From CAVPOO01 sp963707015 (lineage in GTDB: Bacteria > Pseudomonadota > Gammaproteobacteria > Thiohalobacterales > Thiohalobacteraceae): DNA of 64,000 bases. Shown in pieces: positions 24,832 to 33,054 of this stretch. The translations under genes were made by a program, and so were the position numbers. The notes beneath the pieces were generated by a model, which saw nothing but the letters and a program-made list of their open reading frames with translations, was not told the DNA's origin and ran no database searches. Every line of letters begins with the position of its first letter. The first letter of the stretch is position 1. The stretch spans positions 558,001-622,000 of the forward strand of contig CAVPOO010000007.1 in the NCBI GenBank assembly GCA_963707015.1, in the 5' to 3' direction.

Positions 24832-25834
24832 AGCGTTTCTCCAGCTTTCTGACCAGGACCGGAGAGATATCCTGCAGACAGCAGCGGCCCAACTGGGTCA
24901 GCAGGCTGGCGTGCTGGAAAAGGATGTATGGGTTTGTTGGGCATTGCAGGCGCTGTTCGCAATGCCCAACGCCCTGCCCATGGCATTTAAGGGCGGCACA
25001 TCGTTATCCAAGGTCTTCAACGCCATTTACCGGTTCTCGGAGGATGTGGATATCACACTGGACTATCGGGCGTTTGGCGAAGACTTCGATCCCTTCCGCG
25101 CTGATGTCAGCAGGTCGGCTCTTCGCAAATTCAGCGATCGCCTGAAAGACTGCGTGCGGACCTATAGCCATGAAGTGGTACTTCCCTACCTGAACGAGCA
25201 GCTCGCCGAACAACCCACACCGGAAGCATTCAACATCGAGCTATCCGAGGATGGCGAAAAGCTCTGGATACACTACCCCTCAGCGGTCGAGATCAATGGC
25301 AGTTACCTGCAAAGCAGCGTGCTGGTCGAGTTCGGGGGACGCAATGTAATCGATCCCAACCAACGCCACCAGGTATCCCCTTACATCGCCGGACTGGTCA
25401 GCGGACTGGAACTCCCCGTAGCGGAAGTGGTGGTGCTATCCCCGGAACGGACATTCTGGGAAAAGGCCACATTGATTCACGTTGCCTGCAACAAGGGCAC
25501 CTTTGAATCCGGTGTTAACCGCCTCTCGCGTCACTGGTACGACCTGGTGATGCTGTCCCGACACCCCGGTGGGCGACAGGCCCTTGAAAATCGGACCTTG
25601 CTCACCGATGTTGTCAAACACAAGGATATCTTCTTCAATGCTTCCTACGCCCACTACGGGCAGTGCCTGACCGGGGGCATGCGCTTACTACCAAACGCGG
25701 AGCTCCTGGCCGCCCTCCAGTCCGATTTTGAAGCAATGCTGGATGCCGGCATGCTGTATGCGAAACCACCTTCATTCGATGAACTCGTTGCCGAGCTCCA
25801 GGGGCTCGAACATTTCATTAACACAGTCGAATAG
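24824..25834 (+). CDS. AbiEii/AbiGii-type nucleotidyltransferase toxin
   Basis: About 336 residues from a GTG at 24824 (PEAFLQLSDQDRRDILQTA). The nucleotidyltransferase signature is present: FKGGTSLSKVFNAIYRFSED with GGTS, then VDITLD giving the metal-binding D-x-D. The following helical region with FWEKATLIH is typical of AbiEii. Such toxins add nucleotides to tRNA or other targets and confer phage abortive infection. The start was chosen for its overlap with the antitoxin stop; an ATG 33 bp upstream lies inside the antitoxin gene. Confidence 0.9.
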   Translation: MPEAFLQLSDQDRRDILQTAAAQLGQQAGVLEKDVWVCWALQALFAMPNALPMAFKGGTSLSKVFNAIYRFSEDVDITLDYRAFGEDFDPFRADVSRSALRKFSDRLKDCVRTYSHEVVLPYLNEQLAEQPTPEAFNIELSEDGEKLWIHYPSAVEINGSYLQSSVLVEFGGRNVIDPNQRHQVSPYIAGLVSGLELPVAEVVVLSPERTFWEKATLIHVACNKGTFESGVNRLSRHWYDLVMLSRHPGGRQALENRTLLTDVVKHKDIFFNASYAHYGQCLTGGMRLLPNAELLAALQSDFEAMLDAGMLYAKPPSFDELVAELQGLEHFINTVE

Positions 25835-26058
25835 CCTGGCCTTCCTAATTGAGGATACACACGAGTTACACCCTGGATACGGAATCACAGTCACGGAGTT
25901 ATGCAGGGCCAACAAAAATGTGGGGGCCGAGGTCCACCAAGCTGCTGTCGGCAGACAAAGGACCGCGAATCAAGCGGTCTGTCGGGAAGGGTCGGATTTC
26001 GCCCGAAGCGGTGGAGGACTGGCGAGGAACATTTTTTCAATGCGATAGATTTGGTGGA
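25835..26058. other. Decayed DNA between the AbiE pair and IS256 remnant
   Basis: No gene supported. Mixed short frames only; may include broken transposase sequence. Confidence 0.35.
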
Positions 26059-26310
26059 TCACGCAGTGCTGAATTTCGGTGTCAGGTTGATACTCTCTAT
26101 GGCCTCAGGAAAGCCCTTCAAGCCGTCTACACAGGCGATCAGGATATCCTTGACGCCAGGTTGTGCAGATCGGTCAGCACGCTCAGCTAATGATGAGCAC
26201 CCTACTGGTCGGAGAGATACAGTCCCAGCAACTCCTTTTTGCCCTCGATATCCAGCCCCAGAATGGTGTAGATAGATTTGCTGACGTAGCGACCATTTGC
26301 AATCATGGGC
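26059..26310 (-). pseudogene. IS256-family transposase remnant, frameshifted
   Basis: On the minus strand GVKDILIACVDGLKGFPEAI is the conserved IS256/mutator core (DI-I-CVDGLKGFPEAI). Upstream in another frame SIYTILGLDIEGKKELLGLY matches the preceding core strand. The Asp in CVDGLKGF is catalytic in intact relatives. Frameshifts and missing flanks show it is dead. Confidence 0.85.
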
Positions 26311-26314
26311 TATC

Positions 26315-27193
26315 ATGGCTGGCATGGAAGAGATTCGAGCAATCACAGAGAAGTACGATGCTGACTACATCAAAAGCGATTTCAGCACGGTTGAAGAGCT
26401 GAACCGCTTCGCGCTGACCTTCTATAAAGACGTTGCCGAAATCTACGACTGCATTACCCGCGTCAAAAACATCGCACGCAATCCGCTCGGCTTCTCGGCG
26501 GACGATGCGCCCATACTCGGGCTATTGGTGCGCGTCTGGAAACTCCTGAAGGAGGTCATCCGTTATTACGAGGAAGACAATGCGGAGATCATCGGCGTAC
26601 TGGAACGCCCTTTGATCGAGTGCGCGGTGACGGCAACCTACTTGATGATCGCGCCGCCCGAGGTAATCGAGGACTATCGCAAATGTTCCTACAAGGACCG
26701 CCTGCGCATATTGCGCGATCTGGAAGCGGGCCCCCCCTTCTTCGATACCAAGGCGGGAAAACGTCTGCTCTCGTCCGTGCAGGAAAAACTACAGATCGAA
26801 AACCTCACACCTCAGGATTTCGAGACCCAGAAGAAACACCGCTGGCGCATTCAGGGAAAGAGTTTCTACGACATCTTCGCCGAGGTCGAGCACGCCGATC
26901 TGTATGCCTGTACATATGGCATGATGTCGGAATCCGTACATGGATCATGGAATGAGTCCATGGACTGGTGCCTCGTGCGAAAGGAAGACGGGAGCTATTC
27001 CGCATTTCCTTTCTCGCACAGCGCCGACATCCGCTATGTCACGCCGACGCTAAAATACACAAACAGGCCCTATCGACTGTGGCTGGAGCGTATTGACGCC
27101 GCCGATCCGTACCTTATCGGCCAACTCGACTGGATTGAGCGCGTAAACGCCGCCTTGTTCAGAAAATTCGACGCGCTGTTCGACGGCCCATAG
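26315..27193 (+). CDS. DUF5677-like protein
   Basis: About 292 residues, mainly helical. ALTFYKDVAEIYDCITRVKN and LLVRVWKLLKEVIRYYEEDN lead to the conserved region LIECAVTATYLM, and near the C-terminus MMSESVHGSWNES matches the S-x-x-x-H-G-S-W motif seen in DUF5677-type proteins. Function is unknown. These genes are often carried on islands and near defence systems. Start could be the ATG at 26297 or 26315; I chose the latter. It is the last intact cargo gene of island C. Confidence 0.62.
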   Translation: MAGMEEIRAITEKYDADYIKSDFSTVEELNRFALTFYKDVAEIYDCITRVKNIARNPLGFSADDAPILGLLVRVWKLLKEVIRYYEEDNAEIIGVLERPLIECAVTATYLMIAPPEVIEDYRKCSYKDRLRILRDLEAGPPFFDTKAGKRLLSSVQEKLQIENLTPQDFETQKKHRWRIQGKSFYDIFAEVEHADLYACTYGMMSESVHGSWNESMDWCLVRKEDGSYSAFPFSHSADIRYVTPTLKYTNRPYRLWLERIDAADPYLIGQLDWIERVNAALFRKFDALFDGP

Positions 27194-27304
27194 CCGAGCC
27201 AACGGTCACTTGATCATACGCAGGATAATGCATGAGGCGGTCAACGCATTCAAACATGCACCTTAAAATCGAATACCTTTTGCCCCGTTTCCTTCACCAG
27301 AAGT

Positions 27305-27505
27305 GGACCCCAAAAATTGGACAGCGCGATAAGTGCATCCTCGGGTCATGCTGCCATCCTGGCGGCGTCTTGGTAATACACACTGTCCGGCGTCTGCCTG
27401 TCAAGCGACTGATGCCGACGTTTGGCATTGTAGAACGCAAAATACCTGCCTAACGAAGCACGGGCGTCGCCAATGCTGTCGTAGGCCCTGAGGTAGACCT
27501 GTCGT
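27305..27505 (-). pseudogene. IS3-family OrfB C-terminal remnant
   Basis: Minus-strand frame YLRAYDSIGDARASLGRYFA, FYNAKRRHQSLDRQTPDSVY and AARMAA to a stop. This is the typical end of an IS3 OrfB integrase core (the YF-FYN-RRHQSL block). The catalytic residues upstream are missing. Confidence 0.85.
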
Positions 27506-27668
27506 CCGCATTATTTAAATCTTGTTGATTCTTAAGGATGCAGTTACCTTCGAATCGCGCACCCTTTCATAATGTGGCAAGATACTGCCCGTCATGAATG
27601 GTGTCAAAACGGTAATCACACTGCTTGGCGACGTGGCCCGTATGGTGCAAAAAACAGAATCCTTGCTT

Positions 27669-28745
27669 TCAGGCTGCTTCACGATAGTAGTAATTGAGCA
27701 TACCCCCAAGGCGTTCACGGCATTGAATTGGCTCATCGGTTGAACTGACTATAGCAAGTGGCCTCAGCAATCGATTCCCTACACCCTGATGATTACGTTC
27801 AGTGTGATAGTGTGCCATATATTCTCTGAGTGCCCGGCGAAGGGATGCCTCGCCGAAAAGTATCATGCGACCCAGGCACTCGTCTTTTATGGAACGCACA
27901 AAGCGTTCTGCGAATGCATTACAGTTGGGCGCTCGCGCTGGGCATCGAACAGGCTTCACGCCCTCTCGATCCAGATGCCCTCTGAAGTCATTCGTGTATT
28001 TTGTATCGCGATCCATGATGAGGTACCGACTGTTTAAAAGAAAACCGTCTCTCACGTCTGTCAGGTTACGGGCCACTTGTTTCATGAATGCACCGTTGGG
28101 TGCCGTGGTCACTCCGGCAATGTGTACGGAACGTGTTGAAAGATGAATGAAAAACAACACGTAATAGGTCACCAGTCCGCGGGGCGTCCAGACCTCGACC
28201 GTAAAGAAGTCTGTGGCGGCCATCACGTCCCAATGCGCTTTCAAGAACGTCTTCCACGATGTGCGTTTCTCTCGCTCCGGTGCCGGTTCTATGCCGTGCC
28301 TTTTCAGGATATTCTTGACCGTGTTCGGTGCAATGATGTGACCGAGATTGGCGAGTGCGCCTTGTATTCGATCGTAGCCCCAGGAGACGTTCTCTCGCGC
28401 CATGCGTAATACCAAATCGGTGATCTCTTGCGCGACGCGAGGTCGACCCGGCCCCTGCCTGGCATAGGTCCACTTCTTCGCGATGAGCTTACGGTGCCAG
28501 GCAAGCAGCGTATCGGGTGTCACGAGCGTCTCGAGCTCATCAAGTAACTGGCGGCCAAGGGCTTTGGCTTTCACGGCCAGTCGTATCCGCTGTTCGTCGG
28601 TGAACCGCAGCCGCTGTCCTTCGAGTTGCTCTTTGAGAACACGGTTCTCTTCTATCAGATAGTCGATGATCGCCTGTTGGTGGCGTTCAAGCCAGCTGGC
28701 CAGGGCAATTACGAGGAGGTGGAAGGGTTGTATGACATGTGTCAT
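27669..28745 (-). CDS. DDE transposase (integrase core) interrupting the island C integrase
   Basis: 358 residues. Catalytic motifs are MAATDFFTVEVW (D), LIMDRDTKYTND (D) and NAFAERFVRSIKDECLG (E), with N-terminal EENRVLKEQLEGQRLRFTDE. It is related to the transposase at 48.1 kb (shared TDFF-VEV, ERNHQG and GG-L-YY-R-AA tail). Apparently intact. The insertion removed or displaced the N-terminal two thirds of the integrase whose end lies at 29114. Confidence 0.9.
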   Translation of the reverse strand: MTHVIQPFHLLVIALASWLERHQQAIIDYLIEENRVLKEQLEGQRLRFTDEQRIRLAVKAKALGRQLLDELETLVTPDTLLAWHRKLIAKKWTYARQGPGRPRVAQEITDLVLRMARENVSWGYDRIQGALANLGHIIAPNTVKNILKRHGIEPAPEREKRTSWKTFLKAHWDVMAATDFFTVEVWTPRGLVTYYVLFFIHLSTRSVHIAGVTTAPNGAFMKQVARNLTDVRDGFLLNSRYLIMDRDTKYTNDFRGHLDREGVKPVRCPARAPNCNAFAERFVRSIKDECLGRMILFGEASLRRALREYMAHYHTERNHQGVGNRLLRPLAIVSSTDEPIQCRERLGGMLNYYYREAA

Positions 28746-28799
28746 TGCACGAACAGATTATCCGTAATATTGCTTTATAACAATATCATACGGCTCGTT

Positions 28800-29114
28800 C
28801 GAATATTTGCACCATACGGCATTGGTGATGCGCCATTATTCGTTACACGACAAGGTAAATCTTATATCGATAGCCAAGGGCGATGTAACGCGTTCGACAG
28901 CCTGTGGCAGCGGTTCATGGATAAAGTAATGGCGGAAACCAAAATAACCGAACGCTTCCAGGAACGAGATTTACGAGCAAAAGTTGCGAGCGACTCAGAT
29001 AGCCTGATTGAAGCTTCGGAGCGCCTTGGGCATGCCGATACCGCCATCACCCAGCGCGTGTATCGGCGCAAGCCAGTTCGGATTCAGCCCCTAATAAAAG
29101 GTAGGGGAACCTGA
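28800..29114 (+). pseudogene. Tyrosine integrase of island C, C-terminal fragment
   Basis: The frame ending at 29114 encodes LFVTRQGKSYIDSQGRCNAF, QERDLRAKVASDSDS and LGHADTAITQRVYRRKP. This is the end of a phage-type integrase, including the second catalytic Arg (DLRAK), the LGH box and the catalytic Tyr. The first catalytic Arg and the arm and core domains are missing upstream, where the IS lies. It ends 66 bp before att copy 4, mirroring the integrase/att spacing of island B. Confidence 0.88.
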
Positions 29115-29116
29115 TT

Positions 29117-29145
29117 CTATTGGACAATCGGGTATCTATTGGACA
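29117..29145 (+). repeat. Candidate integrase arm sites, right end of island C
   Basis: Two direct copies of TCTATTGGACA (29117 and 29136, 19 bp apart, about two helical turns) follow the integrase stop. They match the motif pair at the left end of island C. Confidence 0.6.
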
Positions 29146-29180
29146 GCCACTTGCTCAAGGTGGCTGTAAGTTATTGAATA

Positions 29181-29225
29181 TGGCGCGCCCGGAGAGATTC
29201 GAACTCCCGACCGCCTGGTTCGTAG
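29181..29225 (-). repeat. att copy 4: 3' half of tRNA-Arg
   Basis: Same 45 bp and orientation as the other three, followed by CCTCATTTGCG. It marks the left end of island D, whose right end is beyond the window. Confidence 0.92.
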
Positions 29226-29355
29226 CCTCATTTGCGCTCCGACAACCTTTATTTATCAACAAGTTATGACGCCCGCCCAACACTAAAATGAGTCTCAGTG
29301 AGTGTAAATGAGCCATATTGAGCCTCACTTCCGCACATTATTCGGCACACCACCC
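29226..29355. repeat. Island-end sequence shared with att copy 2
   Basis: Homologous to 4643-4775, with the same iterated ATGAGYC/TTGAGCC motifs. It shows that islands B and D descend from the same integrase lineage at this end. Confidence 0.7.
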
Positions 29356-29530
29356 AGGCCTTCTTCCCGACTTCTCTGAAGCCACTATTCGGCTGAAGCC
29401 GCTGGAGGCACTCCCAAACTGCAAACAAAGTTGAAAGGCTTCCGTTCGCAGACTCACTGCCGAGGGATCTATCAGCTTCCCGCAGCGGCTTAAGTATTAA
29501 TTGGCTATGCACAGGTTGACCGACCGAAGC

Positions 29531-29570
29531 ACCTGTTTCATAATCTTACTGGTAAGATTATGAAACAGGT
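29531..29570. promoter_or_regulatory. 40-bp near-perfect palindrome before AbrB/PIN operon
   Basis: Two 19-bp arms (ACCTGTTTCATAATCTTAC and its exact complement) are separated by only 2 bp (TG), ending 8 bp before the antitoxin ATG. AbrB-type antitoxins with their toxins bind such palindromes to repress their operon. As RNA it would be a strong hairpin that could also limit translation. Confidence 0.8.
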
Positions 29571-29578
29571 AAACCACA

Positions 29579-29842
29579 ATGTCAGAACTCGCCACAACTA
29601 AGATGTCTTCGAAAGGCCAGGTTGTTATTCCCGAGGATATCCGCAAACGGTTGGGGCTTGAAGCCGGCTCGCAATTTGTCGTTGTCGCCGGGAAGGATGC
29701 CATCATACTGAAGACCATTTCTCCGCCGTCGATGGATGAATTTGATGAGCTAATCAAGAATGCCCGGCGCCAGGCACGTAAAGCCGGTATGAAAAAGTCA
29801 GACATCAAAGACGCCGTCGCTGAGGTGCGCGGTCGTCGGTGA
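29579..29842 (+). CDS. AbrB/MazE-type antitoxin
   Basis: 87 residues. The swapped-hairpin AbrB DNA-binding domain is at the N-terminus (TKMSSKGQVVIPEDIRKRLG, then EAGSQFVVV). The C-terminal half is helical and basic (ELIKNARRQARKAGMKK) and would wrap the toxin. It forms a type II pair with the PIN toxin, overlapping by 4 bp (GTGA). Confidence 0.92.
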   Translation: MSELATTKMSSKGQVVIPEDIRKRLGLEAGSQFVVVAGKDAIILKTISPPSMDEFDELIKNARRQARKAGMKKSDIKDAVAEVRGRR

Positions 29843-30252
29843 AGGTAGTACTGGATACGAACGTACTGATCTCGGGTATCTATTTTGGTGGCATTCCGGG
29901 AAAAATACTCGAAGCTTGGGACGCACGCCGTTTCCAGCTATTGGTGTCTACTGAAATTCTTCAGGAATACTTGAATGTTGTAGAACGGCTGGCGGATCAG
30001 TGTGCCGGGGTTGAATACGAGAGCGTCCTTGGCCTGATCATTCAAAACGCAGAGCTTGTACAACCATCGGATTTACCAGAATCCGTTAGCACAGATCCCG
30101 ACGACGATAAATTTCTAGCCTGCGCACTAGCAGGCGACGCCACTACCATCGTCAGCGGAGATAGCGATTTACTTAAAGTATCCGGGTACTGTGGTATAAC
30201 GGTGTTAACGCCAAAGGCGTTCGTCTCTGAATACCTAGATCACTCCGACTAG
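29839..30252 (+). CDS. PIN-domain toxin (VapC-like)
   Basis: 137 residues. PIN motifs: VVLDTNVLISG with the first Asp, STEILQEYLNVV with the conserved Glu, and DPDDDKFLACAL with the Asp cluster, then IVSGDSDLLKV with the last Asp. It belongs to the putative-toxin PIN group that pairs with AbrB-like antitoxins and is expected to be an Mg2+-dependent RNase. Starts with GTG overlapping the antitoxin stop. Confidence 0.92.
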   Translation: MKVVLDTNVLISGIYFGGIPGKILEAWDARRFQLLVSTEILQEYLNVVERLADQCAGVEYESVLGLIIQNAELVQPSDLPESVSTDPDDDKFLACALAGDATTIVSGDSDLLKVSGYCGITVLTPKAFVSEYLDHSD

Positions 30253-30385
30253 AACCTTCCTCTAAAGTTGCCTTGCCAGGATGGCATGGATGCCAACTGG
30301 ACAGCCCGAGAAAATTGGCTATATCCGGAATTCGCAACGCATGATCATTACTGCTGGTCTGGCTATATTGCGATTTCAGGTACGT

Positions 30386-30856
30386 TCATACTGTACGAAA
30401 TTTCGATGGAATGTGCGCAGGAATATCCACATCCCCGGCGGCCAAGTAAATCATGTCAGTGAATGGGTCCAATGTACGGAATCCGCTGGCTCTGTTCTTG
30501 ACAATTTTGACAATTCGTTTAGGCCTTCGGCAATTGGGTTTGTCAGGCCCGTGTCGATGAATGCCAGAATTCCATCGTAGTGCCGTTGTATGGTCTCCAC
30601 GAACTTTGTCATTGGCTCCAAGCGGCTTCTCCTTGCAGCTGTCATCCAGCCCTTGAGGAATCGTTCCGCAGCCCATCGTGCATTGTAGTTCCAGAAACGT
30701 TCAAACTCGTCTTTCAGGCGCCATGCTCTGTAGATTCGCCTGTTGCCTTTATCCAGGGCTCTAAGTGTGCGGGTATCCTTTCTGGAACGAGTGGAGGAAT
30801 GGCGATACAGAAGCCATCGTAGTCCCTTGAGCGCGTTACGATCATTGACGTTGGCC
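30386..30856 (-). pseudogene. ISL3-family transposase C-terminal remnant
   Basis: On the minus strand WRLKDEFERFWNYNARWAAE, RRSRLEPMTKFVETIQRHYD, GLTNPIAEGLN and, after a frameshift, RIVKIVKNRASGF and MIYLAAGDVDI follow the ISL3 C-terminal pattern (NG-EG-N-IK-A-G). The N-terminus would lie across IS copy B but does not resume there. Inactive. Confidence 0.85.
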
Positions 30857-32052
30857 TGTGCGTCTCGAATTCGTAATTTTCTCTTGAAAAAGGGACATTA
30901 TGCAATCTTGACCCTCCCTATTTGCTTACCCTACCCTGCACCAGAATGAAGGACATAGTCATCCTATTTATTCACCTGCTCACCACTGCGGCGAAAATCC
31001 TCGGCCCGGGTGGCGCAAAGTCCATCATTGCCGAAAACCTTCTCCTTAAGCAGCAACTGCTGGTTGTCACACGTTCCCGTCGACGGGCGCCAAATCTTTC
31101 AACGGCCGACCGATTCCTCATGGGATTCTGGTCGCTTTTCCTTCGACCGGGGCGAATAGCCAGGAACGCTTTGAGCGTTCATCCATCAACATTACTGAAA
31201 TTCCACCAATGCCTGGTGCGCCGCAAATACCGCCAGCTGTTCTCACCAAGGAAGAGAACAAAGCCTGGACCTAAAGGTCCGTCCGAGCCACTCATTCAAG
31301 CGATTGTTGATCTGAAACGCCGCAATCCGCGCTTCGGTTGCCCTCGTATCGCCCTGATCATCTGGAAAACCTTTGGTATCGAGATTGATAAAAATGTCGT
31401 TCGGCGCATCCTGGTCAAACACTACCGTCCAGAATCCGGTGGCAGCGGCCCCTCATGGCTCACTTTCCTTGGCCATATGACGGACAGCCTGTGGAGTGTC
31501 GACCTGTTCCGATGTGAGTCCATTCGCCTAAGAAGCCATTGGGTGCTGGTGGTGATGGATCAGTTCACCCGCCGCCTCATCGGTTTCGGTGTGCATGCCG
31601 GTGATGTCGATGGCATGGCGCTTTGCCATATGTTCAACAAAATTATCTCAGGAAAGGAACCACCACGCTATTTAAGCTCTGACCACGATCCACTTTTCGA
31701 GTATCACCGATGGCAGGCAAATCTTCGTATTCTTGAGATTGACCCTATCAAAACCATCCCCTATACCCCGATATCACACCCATTCGTCGAGCGCCTGATC
31801 GGGACCATTCGCCGTGAGTTTCTTGATCAGACACTATTCTGGAACGCAGTTGATTTGCAGAGAAAGCTTGATGCGTTCCAGCATTATTACAACCACATCC
31901 GTTTTCACGCTTCGCTCGAAGGCGATACGCCGGCACAAGTGCGTGGTGAATCCAAAACCAGACAAGCCAACTTGGAGCGTTACCGCTGGGAAACGCATTG
32001 CCGTGGGCTTGTCCAGCTTCCGATGGCAGCTTGATTACGAATTCGAGACCCA
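30857..32052 (+). mobile_element. 1,196-bp IS copy B
   Basis: Starts TGTGCGTCTCGAATTCG at 30857 and ends ...CGAATTCGAGACCCA at 32052. Nearly identical to copies A and C and the same length. It joins an ISL3 remnant on the left to a decapitated antitoxin on the right, without target duplication, so adjacent DNA was probably lost. Confidence 0.93.
30946..32034 (+). CDS. DDE transposase of IS copy B
   Basis: About 362 residues from ATG 30946 (MKDIVILFIHLL). Catalytic motifs are WSVDLFRCES, SSDHDPLFEY and HPFVERLIGTIRRE. It differs from the copy C product at a single visible position (VRGES versus VSGES). An in-frame ATG at 30922 adds eight residues and is less likely. Intact. Confidence 0.9.
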   Translation: MKDIVILFIHLLTTAAKILGPGGAKSIIAENLLLKQQLLVVTRSRRRAPNLSTADRFLMGFWSLFLRPGRIARNALSVHPSTLLKFHQCLVRRKYRQLFSPRKRTKPGPKGPSEPLIQAIVDLKRRNPRFGCPRIALIIWKTFGIEIDKNVVRRILVKHYRPESGGSGPSWLTFLGHMTDSLWSVDLFRCESIRLRSHWVLVVMDQFTRRLIGFGVHAGDVDGMALCHMFNKIISGKEPPRYLSSDHDPLFEYHRWQANLRILEIDPIKTIPYTPISHPFVERLIGTIRREFLDQTLFWNAVDLQRKLDAFQHYYNHIRFHASLEGDTPAQVRGESKTRQANLERYRWETHCRGLVQLPMAA

Positions 32053-32199
32053 AAGAGCAAAAAAAGTGAGCTGGCCCGAGAAATACTTCACAATAATATC
32101 GCGGTTGAACGATTTCGCCAATTACGGTGTAAGGCACTGCCACTGGCTGAGGCGGCTGGCTATCTGACTGACGAAGATATCTTTCGCGATATCTCGTGA
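32053..32199 (+). pseudogene. Antitoxin C-terminal fragment, 5' end cut by IS copy B
   Basis: The frame ending TGA at 32197-32199 encodes KSELAREILHNNIAVERFRQ, CKALPLAEAAGYLTDEDIFR and DIS. This is a small helical antitoxin-like C-terminus, and its stop overlaps the PIN toxin start. The N-terminal DNA-binding half is missing at the IS junction. Confidence 0.72.
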
Positions 32200-32594
32200 A
32201 AGTATGTCTCGATACCAATGTCCTGGCCAGAGCGTTGACCACGCTTGGACTTTGTGCCGAACTCTTCGAAGTTGTCTTACTCTCTCACGAATTACTCACA
32301 TCGGAATCCGTCCTGCGTGAGCTTCAACGTGTCCTCCCGGGTAAACTCGGTCAGTCAGAAGAGGTCACCAAAGGTTTTGGTGATTTGCTTCGGGCACAGG
32401 CCGTTGTAGTAACCGGTGCACATCCCTCCCCTGCACTACCCGATCCTGACGATGAATCCATAGTTGCTGCCGCGGTCGCAGGAAACGCGACTGTTTTCGT
32501 CACAGGTGATAAGGCACTTCTGGAACTACAAAGCGTTGAGCAGCTACCCATGGTTTCACCGCGAAAATTCTGGGAGATATTGGCCGGCCGGTAA
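32196..32594 (+). CDS. PIN-domain toxin, partner truncated
   Basis: 132 residues from a GTG overlapping the antitoxin stop. PIN motifs: VCLDTNVLARAL, SVLRELQRVLPG with Glu, DPDDESIVAAAVAG and VFVTGDKALLEL. It should be an RNase toxin of the same broad family as the gene at 29839. With its antitoxin beheaded, survival implies that it is silent, weak, or neutralised by another antitoxin. Confidence 0.88.
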   Translation: MKVCLDTNVLARALTTLGLCAELFEVVLLSHELLTSESVLRELQRVLPGKLGQSEEVTKGFGDLLRAQAVVVTGAHPSPALPDPDDESIVAAAVAGNATVFVTGDKALLELQSVEQLPMVSPRKFWEILAGR

Positions 32595-32689
32595 GCAATC
32601 GTCGGTCAGCGATTGGACAGTGTCCGTTAGTGATAATGTCCTGTTGTTCGCTCGCGCTGCTGATCGCTGGCTGAAAACACCAATTCGCC

Positions 32690-33054
32690 ATGCACAGGAC
32701 GCCGATGGAACGCGTCTTCTTCGCCTTGCCCGGCTTGGGGATGTGTATCCGCCGCACCGCCGGTGCCCGATACCGGCCGGATTTGAACCGCTCGAGCAGG
32801 CTCGCCAGGTTCGCCTCCAACTCGGCCTCGTACTGCGCCGCCGTCACACCGTCTATCCCCGCCGCACCCTCCTTGCGCGTGCGCCGGTACGCTTCACGCA
32901 ACCACGCTACATCGATGTGGCGCGCCAACGTCGTCAGTACCCGCTTCGGCTCAATCCGAGCCAGTTCCGCTAGCTTCTCTTGTCGTGTTGAGATGATCTC
33001 TCGGCCCAATGTCCCAGTCATCTGCCCCTCAAGAAGCCCCATAATCCGGCCCAC
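32690..33054 (-). pseudogene. Group II intron reverse transcriptase, N-terminal fragment
   Basis: Encodes the LtrA-like start: MDVAWL-type region DVAWLREAYRRTRKEGAAG, IDGVTAAQYEAEL, LLERFKSGRYRAPAVRR and HIPKPGKAKKTRSIG (RT0-RT1). After residue 118 the frame runs into unrelated sequence. The catalytic YxDD box and maturase domain are absent. Confidence 0.88.

Noticed and set aside
895..29225. Complete tRNA-Arg gene at any of the four sites
   Set aside because: Bases after the anticodon loop differ at each site and none forms a 5' anticodon stem, D-arm or acceptor strand.
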